This document shows positions 21,460 to 41,813 of a stretch of 64,000 bases of DNA, piece by piece. The notes below the pieces were generated by a model. That model was not told where the DNA came from. It saw nothing but the letters and a program-made list of their open reading frames with translations, and made no database searches. The position numbers and the translations under genes were made by a program. The stretch covers positions 8,910,890 to 8,974,889 of the forward strand of contig CM030845.1 in the NCBI GenBank assembly GCA_018105865.1, written 5' to 3'. This DNA is from Metaphire vulgaris (taxonomy: Eukaryota > Annelida > Clitellata > Crassiclitellata > Megascolecidae). Positions within the stretch are counted from its first letter, which is position 1. Each line of letters starts with the position of its first letter.

Positions 21460-22484
21460 AGAATTGAACTGTTCAACGCTTGCTCGAGTCTCGACCAACA
21501 AAAGGCGCGGTTAGTGTTGTTTGCCAAATGTCGATCTTGGATTTTTGTATATTGTCCCATGTTTTAGACACTTCTGGCCCCAATATTCATACATTCTGTC
21601 CCCGCTTGGTGGTAGACGACGAGTTAATTTTAATAGGGATATTTTAGAATCAAGACAATGGGTGTCAGTGTCACAGTTAGCTTTTATCACTGAAGCGGGG
21701 TGGAACGTAGCAAAACTCTTCGGTTTTTGTGATTCTAATCGGTATATCTGACTATTAAACACCGTCCTAAGCCTACATAGGCCTATACGAGTGCTGTTGG
21801 CTTATGGTTTTTTTGCACAGCCGGAGGCACAAGAAACACAGTTCAGTCTTAGACAGACTTATAGGCCTAAGGAGACTCACAAATGATGGGAAATGATATC
21901 GCGAACCAAGCGATCCTATACAGGACACATTTGCAGTATCTAGCTTCCTTTCCTGTTTATTCAACCGTTCCTCTGTACGTCTGTTTGTCTTTCTGTCATT
22001 TCTGCAGTAATCTGTTTTCTAATAAGCTTAATATGTAGGCCCCTAAGTCGTCGATTGCGTGTAGAAGTAACAAAAGTATTTTAGATGTAGATTAACCCAC
22101 GACTCTGCCAACAGCGCATTACCTTCTACGAGAAGAAAAGGGCAAACTTTGGTCCTGTTAATTGCAGTGTAAATTAAGGTCGATGAGCTCTGCTACCATT
22201 GCAAGCGAATAGAGAATAAGAAAAGCGATTTGTTTGGGGAGAAAACATAATTATTACCAATACGATTTTCCCCGTTTTACAATCAGCATTACACTTGTAT
22301 AGCAGAAAGAGTGAAGACCGCAGAGGCGTTCAGTAAATGACGTTTCAAGATGACGCCGCTGGCTATGACGTAACCTCTGACGTCAGCAGAGTTACGACGT
22401 CAATTAGCGTCAAGTAGAATTTCACGAATCTAACTAACGTCAGCGGAAATCCTATCTGCCGCCGGCGCCGCCACCGGCAGCAGC
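21460..22484. other. No exon; probable 3' flank of the CENPV-like gene
   Basis: No coding sequence was recognised. A TTTATT at about 21956 is an AATAAA on the minus strand and could end the CENPV-like transcript. The 60 bases next to the CENPV stop are GC-rich. Confidence 0.35.
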
Positions 22485-22780
22485 CTATGGCTGGTCTTGC
22501 GGTAGTTTGGACCACGCGAGGATGGAGGAGGAGGACTGCTTGCTCGCCTCTTTCTCCATCGATTCCTCCCATGCCACTCCGTTGAAGTACTCCACCGTCA
22601 TTCCGGTCACAGTCGAAGGGTCGAGACAGTGGGGCATGATACCTACACGGATAATAAATACAATATATATATACATTATATATATACATTGTAGAAGATG
22701 AAAATATACTGCATAGCCTATGCAGTAGAACTTCGTTATAACGGACTCGGTTATAACGTCTACACGGTTATCATCATCAT

Positions 22781-22858
<78 letters not shown>

Positions 22859-23163
22859 TAACCGTGGGCTCATCGCCCGTTGGTGTATAATGCCATCTCC
22901 ACAGTTTTCTGCCATTCTTTTCTGTCCGTTGCTCTGTGACTAAGATCCTGTAAACTGCTTCCACGCGGTCATAACGTACCGCAATGTGTACGGTTCCGCG
23001 TGATGCGCTACCGTATTGAGTGGTATTAGTATATATAACGTATCTCGGATATACATCCCCCTCAAGCTCGACATATTTTCCCCCACTGCTCCAGGTCACA
23101 AATCGCACCCTGGTTCCCACACTCATACAGGACAGATACCAATGAACTACTCTAAACCCTGTA

Positions 23164-23242
<79 letters not shown>

Positions 23243-25146
23243 TGTCGTTACCGCACTAACCGTATCCATCAGGATTTGATCTTGGCTGGTAGAAGCTCTG
23301 AACTCCACAAATACGACAAAACATGTGTTTGGCGAGATGACTGTTAAACGTATACGTGGTCAGATATTCCGCTCCCTGCAAAATAAAATCAATTTAACGC
23401 CTAATTGTCGTAAAATAGGTGGCCTGGTTCCAAATGAAATAGGTTCAAGTAGTGGTTCACATAGTTGTTTCTAAACAATTCTAAATCAAGCCCAAGCCAG
23501 ACACAATTCTAACACCATAATATTGGAGGCCCTGTCGGATGACTTGAAATAGAAAGTGACATTAAATTTTAACCGTCTTTCGTTTCAAGGCAAACAACCA
23601 TTTCCCGTCGTTATAAAAAAAACAAGTTATAACTAATTTAAAAGTCCGAAAATACGCATTACAAGCGAAAAATTTTAAAATGCTTGAATTTAGACAAATC
23701 TACATAAATGCGTTGCAGCTGTTTCGCCAGTCTCAGTCTACGGCGGCTGCTCCAATAGGTCTACCTAGCTGGTGGCAAAAACGTTACCTTTAGCAGCTTG
23801 AATCTGCTTTTCGGAACGATGAAATGTCGATTCTGCTTCTTCGTACAGATACTGCAACTAGGTACAAAGAGCGTATTATTGAGTTCTAAAATTTAATATC
23901 TGCGTCTAGTGTTTTATCCAGATCCCAGGCCTTGGGAGGGGGAGCGGGTGGGTGTTGACTTGATTGGAGGGAAAGAGACACGGTTCAATGCCAAAAATTT
24001 GTGCCACTACTGAAATTGGGAGATTTAAAGTTTTTTTGGGGGGAGGGGAATCTTCCCACAGGCGTGGATAAAACACTGCGTCGACTTTGAAAGTAAAGAA
24101 GAGCCTAATTTTGTCGCTCTGAATAATGCTCAAAATTGCTCGGTCAATCGCTCCCCGATTCTAGTTTTATCTCACTTCACCAGTAGGCATAATCAGTGGC
24201 GCAGTCACGATTCTGGAATAGGGGGGCACGTGGACATCTTCAGGTGATGAAAATCGTGACAACCAAACAACGTCGTCGTGTCAAGGTCCAGCGCTTTCGT
24301 TCTCATCATACTACCTACCCCCCCCCCAACTAATCGAGGGTTTTGCACAAATCCCACTACTGGTCCCAGCCCGAATAGGGGCGCCGGGCCCCTCGCCCCA
24401 CCCCGTGGCTACGCCAATGGGTATAACTATAATTATTACTTCAACGATGTTTCTAGTATAGAAATTCCGACTCTACAGTACACTAACTTATCTTAAACCT
24501 TCAAATCCTGTTACTATATTTAAAATGCTAACATTAGGCCTATAGGCTATTCACGCACATTAGTCTACTAGTCACGAAATAGTGCAAAAGTCACTTTTCA
24601 GAGTAACCTTAATCGCTCGAATCATACCTGACATGCTAAGAAAGGGGGTCCGGACCCCTATTTGTGACCTGGACTGGGATCGGTCGAGCTTGGGGATGGT
24701 TGTTGGGAAATGAAACCGGGGGATGTAGTGAGGGAGTTGGGGTGAAGGACAGTGGGGGAGATTAGGGCAGTATATGATACCGGTTGAGAAAAATGTAAGG
24801 TTAAGTTTAATATTGAGAAAATGCAGCAGTTGACTTCACTACGCGACGGCGTTGTTTTCTCGCCAAGACTGTTCATGGATAAATGCGCCCCTCCCCCATT
24901 CCGGAATCCTGGCTACACCACTAATTGCAATTGCCGTTGTCTATACCCTGTTCTGCAGAATTGAGTTTAATGAAACCTCTTCAAATGCTCTAAGATTTTC
25001 GAATACTGAACAAGCCACGCCCTCTGCTTATAGGCCTACTTGCAGTTGTAGACGTGTAGATGCGACGGAGCTAGGACTTCGTACTCGACTTCACCACAGT
25101 GACATCCACCTTTGTGAAAAACCATTTCGGATGACGACGACGACAT
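22485..25146 (-). CDS. CENPV-like protein, GFA zinc fold
   Basis: Four exons, in transcript order 25146-25040, 23857-23788, 23375-23261 and 22642-22485, join in frame with GT-AG borders to give 149 aa. The family (glutathione-dependent formaldehyde-activating fold) includes vertebrate CENPV, a microtubule- and centromere-associated protein; the reaction of the animal proteins is not settled. All seven expected zinc-ligand cysteines are present: C15 and C17 (GGCHCGEV) with C79 and C82 (FCRICG), and C35, C37 and C40 (NCNCSIC). The family motifs KKQNRHFIVP, TTYTFN, GVQSFYQPRSNP and MPHCLD are all readable in order. The C-terminus (about 120-149) is Ser-rich and diverges. The start is the first ATG, followed by a Ser run. 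Introns hold an ATC and a TTA microsatellite and two MITEs. An acceptor-like GGTTTTAG just before the ATG suggests an upstream 5' UTR exon. Confidence 0.9.
22771..22960 (-). repeat. (ATC)n microsatellite with probable LINE 3' remnant
   Basis: About 88 bases of ATC (22771-22858) in the last CENPV intron. Beside it, read on the minus strand, is an RTEKNGRKLWRWH-like peptide. The layout, a short DR..W..W peptide then an Asp/GAT run, is like the ends of RTE-type LINEs also seen at 14041 and 25165. Inference only. Confidence 0.5.
23163..23241 (+). repeat. (TTA)n microsatellite
   Basis: A near-perfect TTA run of about 78 bases inside the last CENPV intron, 20 bases from exon 3. Confidence 0.95.
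23907..24078. mobile_element. MITE, TIR YAGTGTTTTATCCA
   Basis: A 172-bp element in CENPV intron 1. The left end is TAGTGTTTTATCCA and the inverted right end CAGTGTTTTATCCACGCC. The interior GGGAGGGG/TTTTTTGGGGGGAGGGG blocks resemble the CAGTGTTTATTCTAG families. No clear target duplication was found. Confidence 0.65.
24194..24419. mobile_element. hAT-type MITE, TIR CAKTGGCGYAGYCACG
   Basis: A 226-bp element in CENPV intron 1. The left end is CAGTGGCGCAGTCACG and the inverted right end CATTGGCGTAGCCACGGGG. The flanks GGCATAAT (24186-24193) and GGTATAAC (24420-24427) match at 6 of 8, both differences being C/T. Related single ends occur at about 17557, 18313, 24895 and 54047. Confidence 0.7.
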
Positions 25147-25164
25147 TTCAACTAAAACCAAATA

Positions 25165-25165
25165 T

Positions 25166-25218
<53 letters not shown>

Positions 25219-25350
25219 AATTATCATTATTATCATCATCATCATCGTCGTCGTCATAATCAGTTTGCTATATCGGTTGTGACCGCTGTGATCAATCACT
25301 CTACGCCATTCTCGATTTCGTGCAGTTTGGGAGACAGACAAAAGAGTAGT
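25165..25350 (-). repeat. (ATC)n microsatellite and probable LINE 3' remnant
   Basis: An ATC run at about 25166-25218 and a second at about 25229-25250 lie just upstream of the CENPV start. Next to them, on the minus strand, is ARNREWRRVIDHSGHNRY. Its R.R.WR..V pattern is that of the last residues of RTE-type LINE proteins, which end in GAT/ATG triplet tails. Inference. Confidence 0.5.
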
Positions 25351-25592
25351 AGTCTACGGTGGAAGAATACTCAAGAAGTTCTTTCATGACGCGAGCAACT
25401 GGCCTTGCAGCCATCGCCGCTGTGAAAAGACGATACAAGATACCAGCTGTTATTGCTTCACATAGCTTTATCTTTTGCTTCGATTTCTGGTGACCAGACA
25501 CGATGTATGCAGTTATCTGGAGATGCTCTACAGACTTGGATTCAAAAGGCTTCCTTGGGGTTCAAAGATTATATTTATCAGGCAATACGACA

Positions 25593-25593
<1 letters not shown>

Positions 25594-25664
<71 letters not shown>
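25594..25664. repeat. (TA)n microsatellite
   Basis: A perfect TA run of about 71 bases. Confidence 0.95.
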
Positions 25665-25666
<2 letters not shown>

Positions 25667-25840
25667 GCACCGGACTGGGAGACAGACAGAAGAGTAGTAG
25701 TAGCACCGGACTGGCGCCCGATTACCGATTGTTCCGATTGTCCTAATAATCGGTCCGATTATGAATGTTGCCGATTAATCGGTACAGCTCTAGCGTGTAG
25801 TGTAATTGAAGCCACTTTTATCGACAGCCAGGGTTAAAAT

Positions 25841-26128
25841 CAGGGCCGTCATTTCATTATTTTCCAGGGGCGGGGCAAGACTTTCGACTGCAAAGCAGGC
25901 AGTATGTTTTTAAAAATACATATGCAATAATTATGCAAATTGGTTTTGTCCATAGTACATGCTACATGCGATAGGCCTACCACCGTACATAGTACATGCC
26001 AGTGATTGTAATAGAATTATAAAACAATTGTGAACACAATGAATTTTAAAACACAAAATTCGTGAAAACTTCTTTCTCTCTAGAAATCAGAGGGATATGA
26101 AAGACCCCTCCCTCAAATGACGTCCCTG
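25841..26128. mobile_element. hAT-type MITE, TIR CAGGGNCGTCATTT (copy 2)
   Basis: A 288-bp element. The left end is CAGGGCCGTCATTTCA and the inverted right end CAGGGACGTCATTTGAGGG. The duplication is GTTAAAAT (25833-25840) and GTTGAAAT (26129-26136). Same family as 19971 and 62694. Confidence 0.85.
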
Positions 26129-26548
26129 GTTGAAATTGTAAATTGCTGTTTTAAAATTTGGCTTCATTGCATGAATCGCAGTCGTCATCATCATCGTCAT
26201 CTCTCCTTCATCATCGCCGTCGTCGCCTTCATCATCTTCATCATCATGGACTCAAATTATTTCGGTGCCTGACTCCATTTTCACAGGTTGTTCCCATTCT
26301 TGTCTGCTTAGATCTTTATACTGTAGGCCTAGATCAGGCTAACTCTTGCAGACTACCTTTACAACAATCACCTATTTCGCTACGTTTAGTTGTCTTAATT
26401 AGTTAACCTTTTCCTATCCTTTTAAATTCCTGCGCCAGCTTACAGAAATCCTAATATTTTCCCGAAATCTATGTTATTTGCGTACACTGTGTAACAAAGA
26501 GAAAAGTACAAAGTAGAATAACTGCAAGAAATCAACTATCATTACTAT

Positions 26549-26735
26549 CAGTGTTTATTCTAGGCCTTCTTAGGGGGAATTTCCTCCCAAAGTTTGAAAA
26601 TTCCCCCCCCCCCAATTTTTGATGTTGCAATGCTGGGGGAATGGAAATTTCCCCCCAAATGTGTGGAAACTCAAACCTTGTCCCCCCAAACATTTCAAAA
26701 TCCCCCCAATGTCAAGGGGGCTAGAATAAACACTG
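26549..26735. mobile_element. hAT-type MITE, TIR CAGTGTTTATTCTAG (copy 4)
   Basis: The best-preserved copy: 187 bp with perfect 15-base inverted ends CAGTGTTTATTCTAG and a perfect 8-bp duplication ATTACTAT (26541-26548 and 26736-26743). C-rich interior with TTGTCCCCCCAAACATTTCA. Confidence 0.93.
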
Positions 26736-26743
26736 ATTACTAT

Positions 26744-27150
26744 CGTCTGTTTCAACGGTTTCGACCATTTGCACGGCTTCGACCAACGAGAACTTTCTTT
26801 TCGACATGTTGCCGAAAAGGCAACCCTAGCAACGCTCCGTTCTGTGTTCAGTTCTTTCCTCCAACATACCCTTCTATAGCGGGATGCACCACTACAGACC
26901 CTAAAATCTCAGCAGAAGGATGCACCACTTCATCTATAATCTTTGTTTGTCATATACCGAATGACATAGGATTAGAAACTACTGTCAAAAGTAGATGTCA
27001 TATGGTACCTGACATAGGATTGCAACGGCAATTTCCGTATGTCACGTCCTACCTGACACAGGATAGGAAAAGGTTAAGCTATTTAGATTGAGCTTCTATC
27101 GTGTTTTAAAACAGTTTCTAAATTCTAGACAAGCAATTCCACTGCCTGGT
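26744..27150. other. No gene recognised
   Basis: Two or three diverged words GACATAGGATTxxAAAC/GCAAC occur at about 26965-27065, a weak direct repeat. No exon was seen. Confidence 0.4.
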
Positions 27151-27397
27151 CATGGGCGCAAACCTGGTCAGAAAAACGGTCGTGTCCTAAATTTTTCTCA
27201 GGTGATGACCTTTTTTGTTTTTTTACTTAAAATTGCTCTAGTGTGATAATGACCTGTTTTTGTTTTTTTGCCTTTGGACAACAAAATGTTGTTATTTTAT
27301 ATCAAAAACACCCGTGTCCACGCCCATAGGAACACGACCTCCCCCCCCCAAACGCCCGTGTCAGGGCATGAGGGACAAAGCCATGTTTGCGCCCCTG
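27151..27397. mobile_element. hAT-type MITE, TIR CAKGGGCGCAAAC
   Basis: A 247-bp element. The left end is CATGGGCGCAAACCTGG and the inverted right end CAGGGGCGCAAACATGG. The duplication is TGCCTGGT (27143-27150) and TGCCTGGC (27398-27405). It contains GATGACCTTTTTTG at 27204-27217. Confidence 0.85.
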
Positions 27398-27405
27398 TGC
27401 CTGGC

Positions 27406-28050
27406 TGTTGAAAGTTTTGAAATCCCGAGTACGCCAAAAAGACCGTTTGTGTACAATAACGGGCCTTTGACTAGCTATGATCAGCAAACAGTTTCATGCT
27501 TAGGCCTACACAAGTCAATGGGAGAACACCAGCCAAGCAGGCCGACACACGCGGCTTTTAGGGGGAGGAGGAATACGAGCATGTCAAAGATATAGGTTAC
27601 TGTAGCTATACTTCAACTGTAAAGCTACTTAGTCTATACGCCCTGGATAGCAGAGAATTTCATAATAATCGATATGCAACAAATATGGTCAAATAAGTGT
27701 AACAAGTAGGCCTACCGTTACTAAGCTTACCTGATAATTGTCCTGAAATATTGAAAACTATTTTTTTTAGCTTAGGCCGCACAAAGCGCACCGAGTTAGT
27801 TTAGTCCGAGGTAATCAAAAGGACATTCAAGGCCAACGTAGACGATCGGCTATTGGCTTTCGTTTGTCCAGGGCTCGGTAAGCACGATTTCAAAGTTCAT
27901 ACCGTCTAGTACTCTAGTAGATACTCTCTGCTATTGACATCGTCAGTATTGGGGTTTGGGTGACTACTGGTAATAGTGCAGGTTTTTTTCGATAAGGGCC
28001 ATTTTTATGGGAACGATCGAGATGTCCATTCAAAGCTGTTCCATAACCCT
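27406..28050. other. No gene recognised
   Basis: Unique DNA between the last MITE and the probable 3' end of the PAK transcript. No exon or RNA gene was seen on either strand. Confidence 0.4.
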
Positions 28051-31000
28051 CAATTTAATATTACAGTAACTAGAATTTGAAACCCAGCTGGGTTGATTTT
28101 ATTGCATAGTCCCCACATAAAAATAGATGAAAGTCGAAGGGCTTGTTGATCAGATTTGAGGAAACACAGTCCCTCATCACAGATACGGGTGGGACTAGTC
28201 GTGAGACTTGCTCAAAACCGGTGAGAAAGTATTTTGGTCAGGTGATTGTCTACATAATTGATACATTTTGTAGCATTATAAGTTTTGGTAACAGAATACA
28301 AAATTGAAATTATTAAGGTAGTGTAGTTAAAGAATGCCCCAGCGCTCACGGTTTGACTTTAACAATGACCTGGATCTTTTGCGGATGGATTTTGAAGTAG
28401 ACTACCATCGATTGACAGCCTTGTGTATTAGAACTGGTGCTATAGAAGTGCATAATTACTATTATTATTAATATTAGCCTACTCAAAATTTTCTGTGACT
28501 AGGGTTCTGCCCTCAGATCTCTCTGGAGAAACTGACAATGTTTACACAAAATTTCTCATTGGATCAACCTGGGTTTCTCTGTTACTGGACACAATTTCAC
28601 ACATCTTCCACTTCATTTACTTGTCACTGAAGCATCAATTCAGTTTTCTTTCTGCAAATTTCTCTCTTGAAGACAAGTCAATCTGCTGCTCTTACCATTT
28701 TTCGACCTTTTTGCCTTCAGCTCTCTTCCGATACTTCTTACGGAACCAACCAGCGAATGAACCAGTCTATTGCATTTAATTAACGAAATTATCTCGGGCA
28801 AAACAAAAAGCTTGATTCGAATTACAGGACATGTCTGCTTGTTGGCGGTCAAGCTCTCATAAGACATAAACTGGTAATCTGTCTTTGATAGATAATGGAC
28901 GGTGTGGAACGGTTGAAAGTTTAGTAATCGGTGACAATGCAGACGACAAATCTACTGACAAAGACGATTGAAATTGTTGTAATTTTCAATGTTGTCTGAA
29001 GAATGGATACACTAAACACACAGTTACACGTCACTCTATATATTCACCTAAAAGCTTAAATCATAAAATGTAACAGGTACATTATAAACTGTAACTCATC
29101 AGTCAGTCGACATCATTAAATACACAATTATATAACATTCATAAATAATCGTAACAAATATTAGCAATTTTTGCAGCTTCTAAGCATCAATACTTGATAA
29201 ATTGCTAGCAACAACCATAGCCAGTCAGTCATAAGCACTCAGAAGCAGATTCCAAATGGTCAATCAGACAGAATTAAAACAGAAGTAGCCAGAACTTAGA
29301 CACAACGGTCACTAAAATGAGTCAAAATTTCCAAGGTTGCCAGCGAGAACAGTTTGATTTGAAGAAGTTCTAAAAATAAGAAAAGTATAATCAGTTTCAC
29401 AGGAAATTTGAGATATTGCAATCAATTGCTTTCATTCCGTAATCACATGAAAACAGATGAGAAATGACTATCAGCGATATCTTAGGAAGTGGATAACACT
29501 CTGAACAATGGCTGTCTACAAGTGGATAAGGTTTTAAGTTATACATGTAAGCAGCAAAGAATTCAACTGTGATGGTTATGTTGAAGAGAAATTTGCTTTT
29601 TATATAATAAATCTTATAAGTAATAAACTGTCAAGAGCCAATCCTTCACATAAAATCATTAAATATTTCATTAGTACTGTATAAACATTAACGAAACTTT
29701 CCGCAATATCGCTAGAACCAAAAATCACGTAATTCAACTGATTCAACTTCATGTCCGAAAGCAATCTAACAACGACATAGGTACAGATACACAGAGTTGA
29801 ATTGCAATCTGTAGAGGCCAGTTTTAAAAATCTCAAATTGGAATCTAAAATCAAGTAAAAATTACCTCAGATTATGGCTGCGGAAATTACTGGATTACAA
29901 TGATTAAAATTATTGGATTACAATGATTAAAGCTATGCTGTTAGGTATTGCTCAAGCAACGAAATCTATGCTACATGCTATTAGGACAGTACATGCAAAT
30001 ATATTACTCACAGATCAGATTTAAAATTTGTAGCAAATCAGCAAAACGTTAAAATAATAATTAATGATATCCCACAATTTGCAGCAACATTCTCATTTTC
30101 ACCTCAATCAAATTACAGAACAAATTACACAACGAGACAAACAAAAGTAATTCAATCTTTGCGCCAGTAACCGCTAAGCTCGAGTTCAAATCTGATGCTA
30201 ATATTATCTTAAAGACATAGGATATATCTGAGGATATAAAAACCAAACAGGCTGTCATAAATAACATATACACATTTTAAAGTCTATCTCACTTGCATTC
30301 TATTGTACCAGAAAAATCATCAAGATTAGCATGATAGAATATTACATTGCTACCCTCTAGTGCTCCGACATGAAAGCACTAACCGTAGGCCAATGAAGGT
30401 GCAAGCTACTGTCCTAGTTAACCAAAGTATAAATATGAAGCTAATATATAATTGACACATAAGGCTTAATTCTATCTATATATCTTACTGTTGCCAATAC
30501 ACTGCTATTATAATACAAAATGGTTAATCAATACAGTATGGCTGACTTATGATGTTTCTTGTATTTAAGATACGGATGTTGACAAAAGCACAAAACCGGT
30601 CACATAAAACACCACAAAGTTACAACAATTTAACTACAACAGAAAATCTTAAACATGGACGACCTTCATCGGCTGTTGCAATTTTTAAAAAACTCGATCC
30701 ACGATGATTATCACTGTTTGAGATTTCAGCTGACATCACCGCGCAAGTCACAAACGCAATTCTTCAAACATGCTACAACGTTTCTGATGCAAAAGACAAT
30801 AAATACACCACTTTACACGCTCAGCAGAAGATAGAGTACAACATCTGCCTTAAAAAAACACCGTTCAGCAATGCTACTTACATTTCTCATCACATGCTAC
30901 AGCAGATGTCACACAACATTTGCCAACATTGAAAACCGATCAATGTCTACACGATGCAACATTACTGTCATGCACGACAAAACACTCTTGACACATGATT

Positions 31001-31774
31001 ACCGAAAATACTAGATCTCAGTTTTTACAGTTGTATGATTCGAACAGTTAATGTCACACTTAGTTTGGTGGGAATTTACCAGCACACGTTGAAATCAGAT
31101 TAAACATGCTTCTAAATCTTGCTAGACATGTAAACTAGATCATAAATAAACAGTGTAAATGTATGCTGCTAAATTATTAGAAACCGTCAAATCAACGAAT
31201 AACGTCACCATCATCATCATCATTTACACAATGTCCACTAATATTGCATAACCATTTAGGCATAATCAAAAACCTAGAAACTGTAATAAATCAAAAGACA
31301 TATTGGCATACATGATATTATACCTCATGCAAAGATGCAGACAAATTATTTTCTAACAACTACTTACCAAGATTAAACTTGATGAAAAATGCAAAAATCT
31401 TTTTAAAAAAATCATAAGTTGCAAACAACTGCAGAGCTAAAATCATGACATAAAAAGAGCATGAAGAAGAAAAACAGGACAAGAGATATCATCGATACAC
31501 CGATAGGTCCGATATCCTTAATGAATACGGCAGATCTGCTCCGACTTGCACACGTAGCAGATAACACGTAGTTGCAGTATTATTAGTAGCGCATGCGGAG
31601 CCATCTAACGAAGATCAATTGGCAACACATGCAACTAGATCCACCCATTAGTTGCTCAGCTTAGCAAGAACACCGTATCATGCATAAAGAAAATTCCTAA
31701 ATTAGACCCGGGCTGGCTACGATCCACCAGTTCGACCCACAAAGGAACAGGAGAGTCAGTCCCAGCCCTGGTGT
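28050..31774 (-). other. Probable long 3' UTR and 3' flank of PAK
   Basis: A repeat-poor AT-rich stretch that follows the PAK stop codon without any recognisable exon or transposon, unlike the rest of the window. On the minus strand the only AATAAA I found is at about 28097-28102; ATTAAA occurs at about 28055 and 28777. A 3' UTR of 3.0-3.7 kb is therefore possible. Frames of about 60-95 codons inside it have no recognisable family. Confidence 0.35.
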
Positions 31775-39776
<8,002 letters not shown>

Positions 39777-39799
39777 TTCTAGTCAATCAGAGATGTGAT
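39777..39799 (-). other. PAK 5' UTR piece before the start codon
   Basis: Read on the minus strand, TTTACACAG is followed by 23 bases of leader and then the PAK ATG. The acceptor-like site puts the exon start at 39799, so the cap-proximal leader must come from upstream. Confidence 0.5.
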
Positions 39800-40045
39800 C
39801 TGTGTAAAGAGCAAATACAGAACACAAAAAAACATATTATTATATGCACATATATATACATATTTTTAAAAAAATTATGCCTGCAGGTACTTTGTTGTCG
39901 AAGGACTTATGAAAAGTGTCCGGAGACACTAAGAAATTGAGTGGCTAACTCCCATCTGGTTCAAGGTCTGGAGAAGTTCCCTGGAAATATATATATATAC
40001 ATATACACATTATACATTATACATATACACACATATATATACACA

Positions 40046-40080
<35 letters not shown>

Positions 40081-41168
40081 ATGCTAAATTTATTCTTAAA
40101 TTCAATAAGTTTAATTAAAGAGTGGGTACTGATAAGAGATGGCATAAGGTAAGGAAGGGTTTCAGAAAAAATTCTTTTCACAGTAGGAATAAACTTAAAA
40201 GATGGCGAAAATTTAAAATTGAATAAAATAATCTGTAAGCTAGAACAGTTTATGCACTGATGCTTCATGCAACTGTTGCTTTTTTCAGTTCAGAGGCAGA
40301 CACACGCCTAATTTTTGTGTGTCATAACAGCAGTCAATAAATTATTATTATTATTATTATTTAAGTGCATAGCCTTTCGGCCGTTGCGATTGTACGCCAT
40401 AACTGAATAAATAAAGCAGTCAATAAAGTAGTCAGTAAAGCAGGAATTAAAACAAGGACTCATAATTAAGACAAATACTAAATGTACTGATGTTTTCCAA
40501 GTAACAAACAGTAACTGAATAATATGTGGGGCAATAAGGTCATAAAACCAAAAAGTCACACATAGAACACATAATAGCAAAGAATCACGAACTGTCTTAC
40601 ATTACTGTTCTGTCTTTGCCTCTCTGACCTCTGCTAAAGTTCTAAAGTTTTGGGTCACTATAAATTTGCTGTTATTACAATTTTATACATCAATATTTCC
40701 TCTAAATTTCACTTTCTATTCACCACTTGTAACTGGCTGTTCCAAAATTATTCAGAACAGCAGGGGTAGGCCTACTCAAGTGACTTTCAACATAGCAGAA
40801 ACCTCCTAAATCACTTAAAATCCAGTAATTACCGTATTACAAATATTAGCTTACTTACTTACTTACTCACTGTTGTCATTGCAATCATAAGTTGATGTAT
40901 ATTCCTTTTCTGCTTTTGTACTGTTCTTGCTTTATTAACAGACGTGGGCTAACATTCCATTGTATCGGCTGAAATCATAATCTAAAGAATCGCGCTGGTT
41001 CATGGTAGCATTGGTGTAGCCACAAGGAGAATCACCCGCTCATTCAGGCTGTGGTCACGCATGGGATTTGCGCAAAAGCGATAAGAAATTTCTTGGAAAC
41101 GGATGATTATCAATAGAAGTGATGTGTAGTTGTATTACAGCTTTTGGTCACTAAGTAAATAATCATAT

Positions 41169-41248
41169 TTAACCCCTTAACTGTGTATTTAACTGTAACT
41201 CAGTGTAAAATGGACGGATATATCCGGGATCCCCAGTTAAGGGGTTAA
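41169..41248. mobile_element. 80-bp element in TTAA duplications (piggyBac-like MITE), copy 2
   Basis: TTAA, then CCCCTTAACTG, ending CAGTTAAGGGG, then TTAA. The interior (ACTCAGTGTAAAATGGACGG) matches copy 1 at 10194. Both ends are inverted copies of each other. Confidence 0.7.
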
Positions 41249-41753
41249 AGTCTTTAAAATATACACAACAGCTTAACATCTATTTCCAATATTGCTCAAA
41301 ATTTCTGCCAATGGGGCTGTGTCCCAGACCCCGCTACCAGAATGGAACACATTTTCCAGGGTGGTGGATTGTCAATATGCTGTCATAAAGTCTAACATTT
41401 ATAATTTTCATTTTGGGATTTTATCATTATTATATCCTGCCTTGGTTAACATATATAACAGTCTATTAAGAGGACCCATAGTTACTCAAAATCACCTATT
41501 ACTCTGAAGTAGGCATAGGAATAAGAGGACTTCTCTTGTAACTACTGGTAATGGACCCTCACCAATGATGGAAGACCCAATGTGGACTGGCTTCAACAGA
41601 GTTTGAGTATCTCTGCTGTACAGCCACAAAATGTCAGAAAACATTATAACACCGCATGAAGCAACTCAGAGCCTCAATATGTTTTTCTGATCTATCCGTG
41701 AATTAGATACTGGGGGTAATAACATGGCCAAACAGATTGTTTTGGGTCACAAA

Positions 41754-41757
<4 letters not shown>

Positions 41758-41812
<55 letters not shown>
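41758..41812. repeat. (TA)n microsatellite
   Basis: A perfect TA run of about 54 bases. Confidence 0.95.

Positions 41813-41813
<1 letters not shown>

Noticed and set aside
22744..23241. CRISPR-like regular repeats
   Set aside because: These are trinucleotide microsatellites without spacers, in animal DNA.
28495..28779. 94-codon forward frame near the end of the presumed PAK 3' UTR
   Set aside because: No family resemblance, and it lies opposite a probable transcribed UTR; not supportable as a gene.
40750..40815. Similarity of CCTCCTAAATCACTTAAAATC to the extra segment in repeat unit 1 near 62325-62350
   Set aside because: Only about 20 shared bases and no boundaries; insufficient to define a repeat family.
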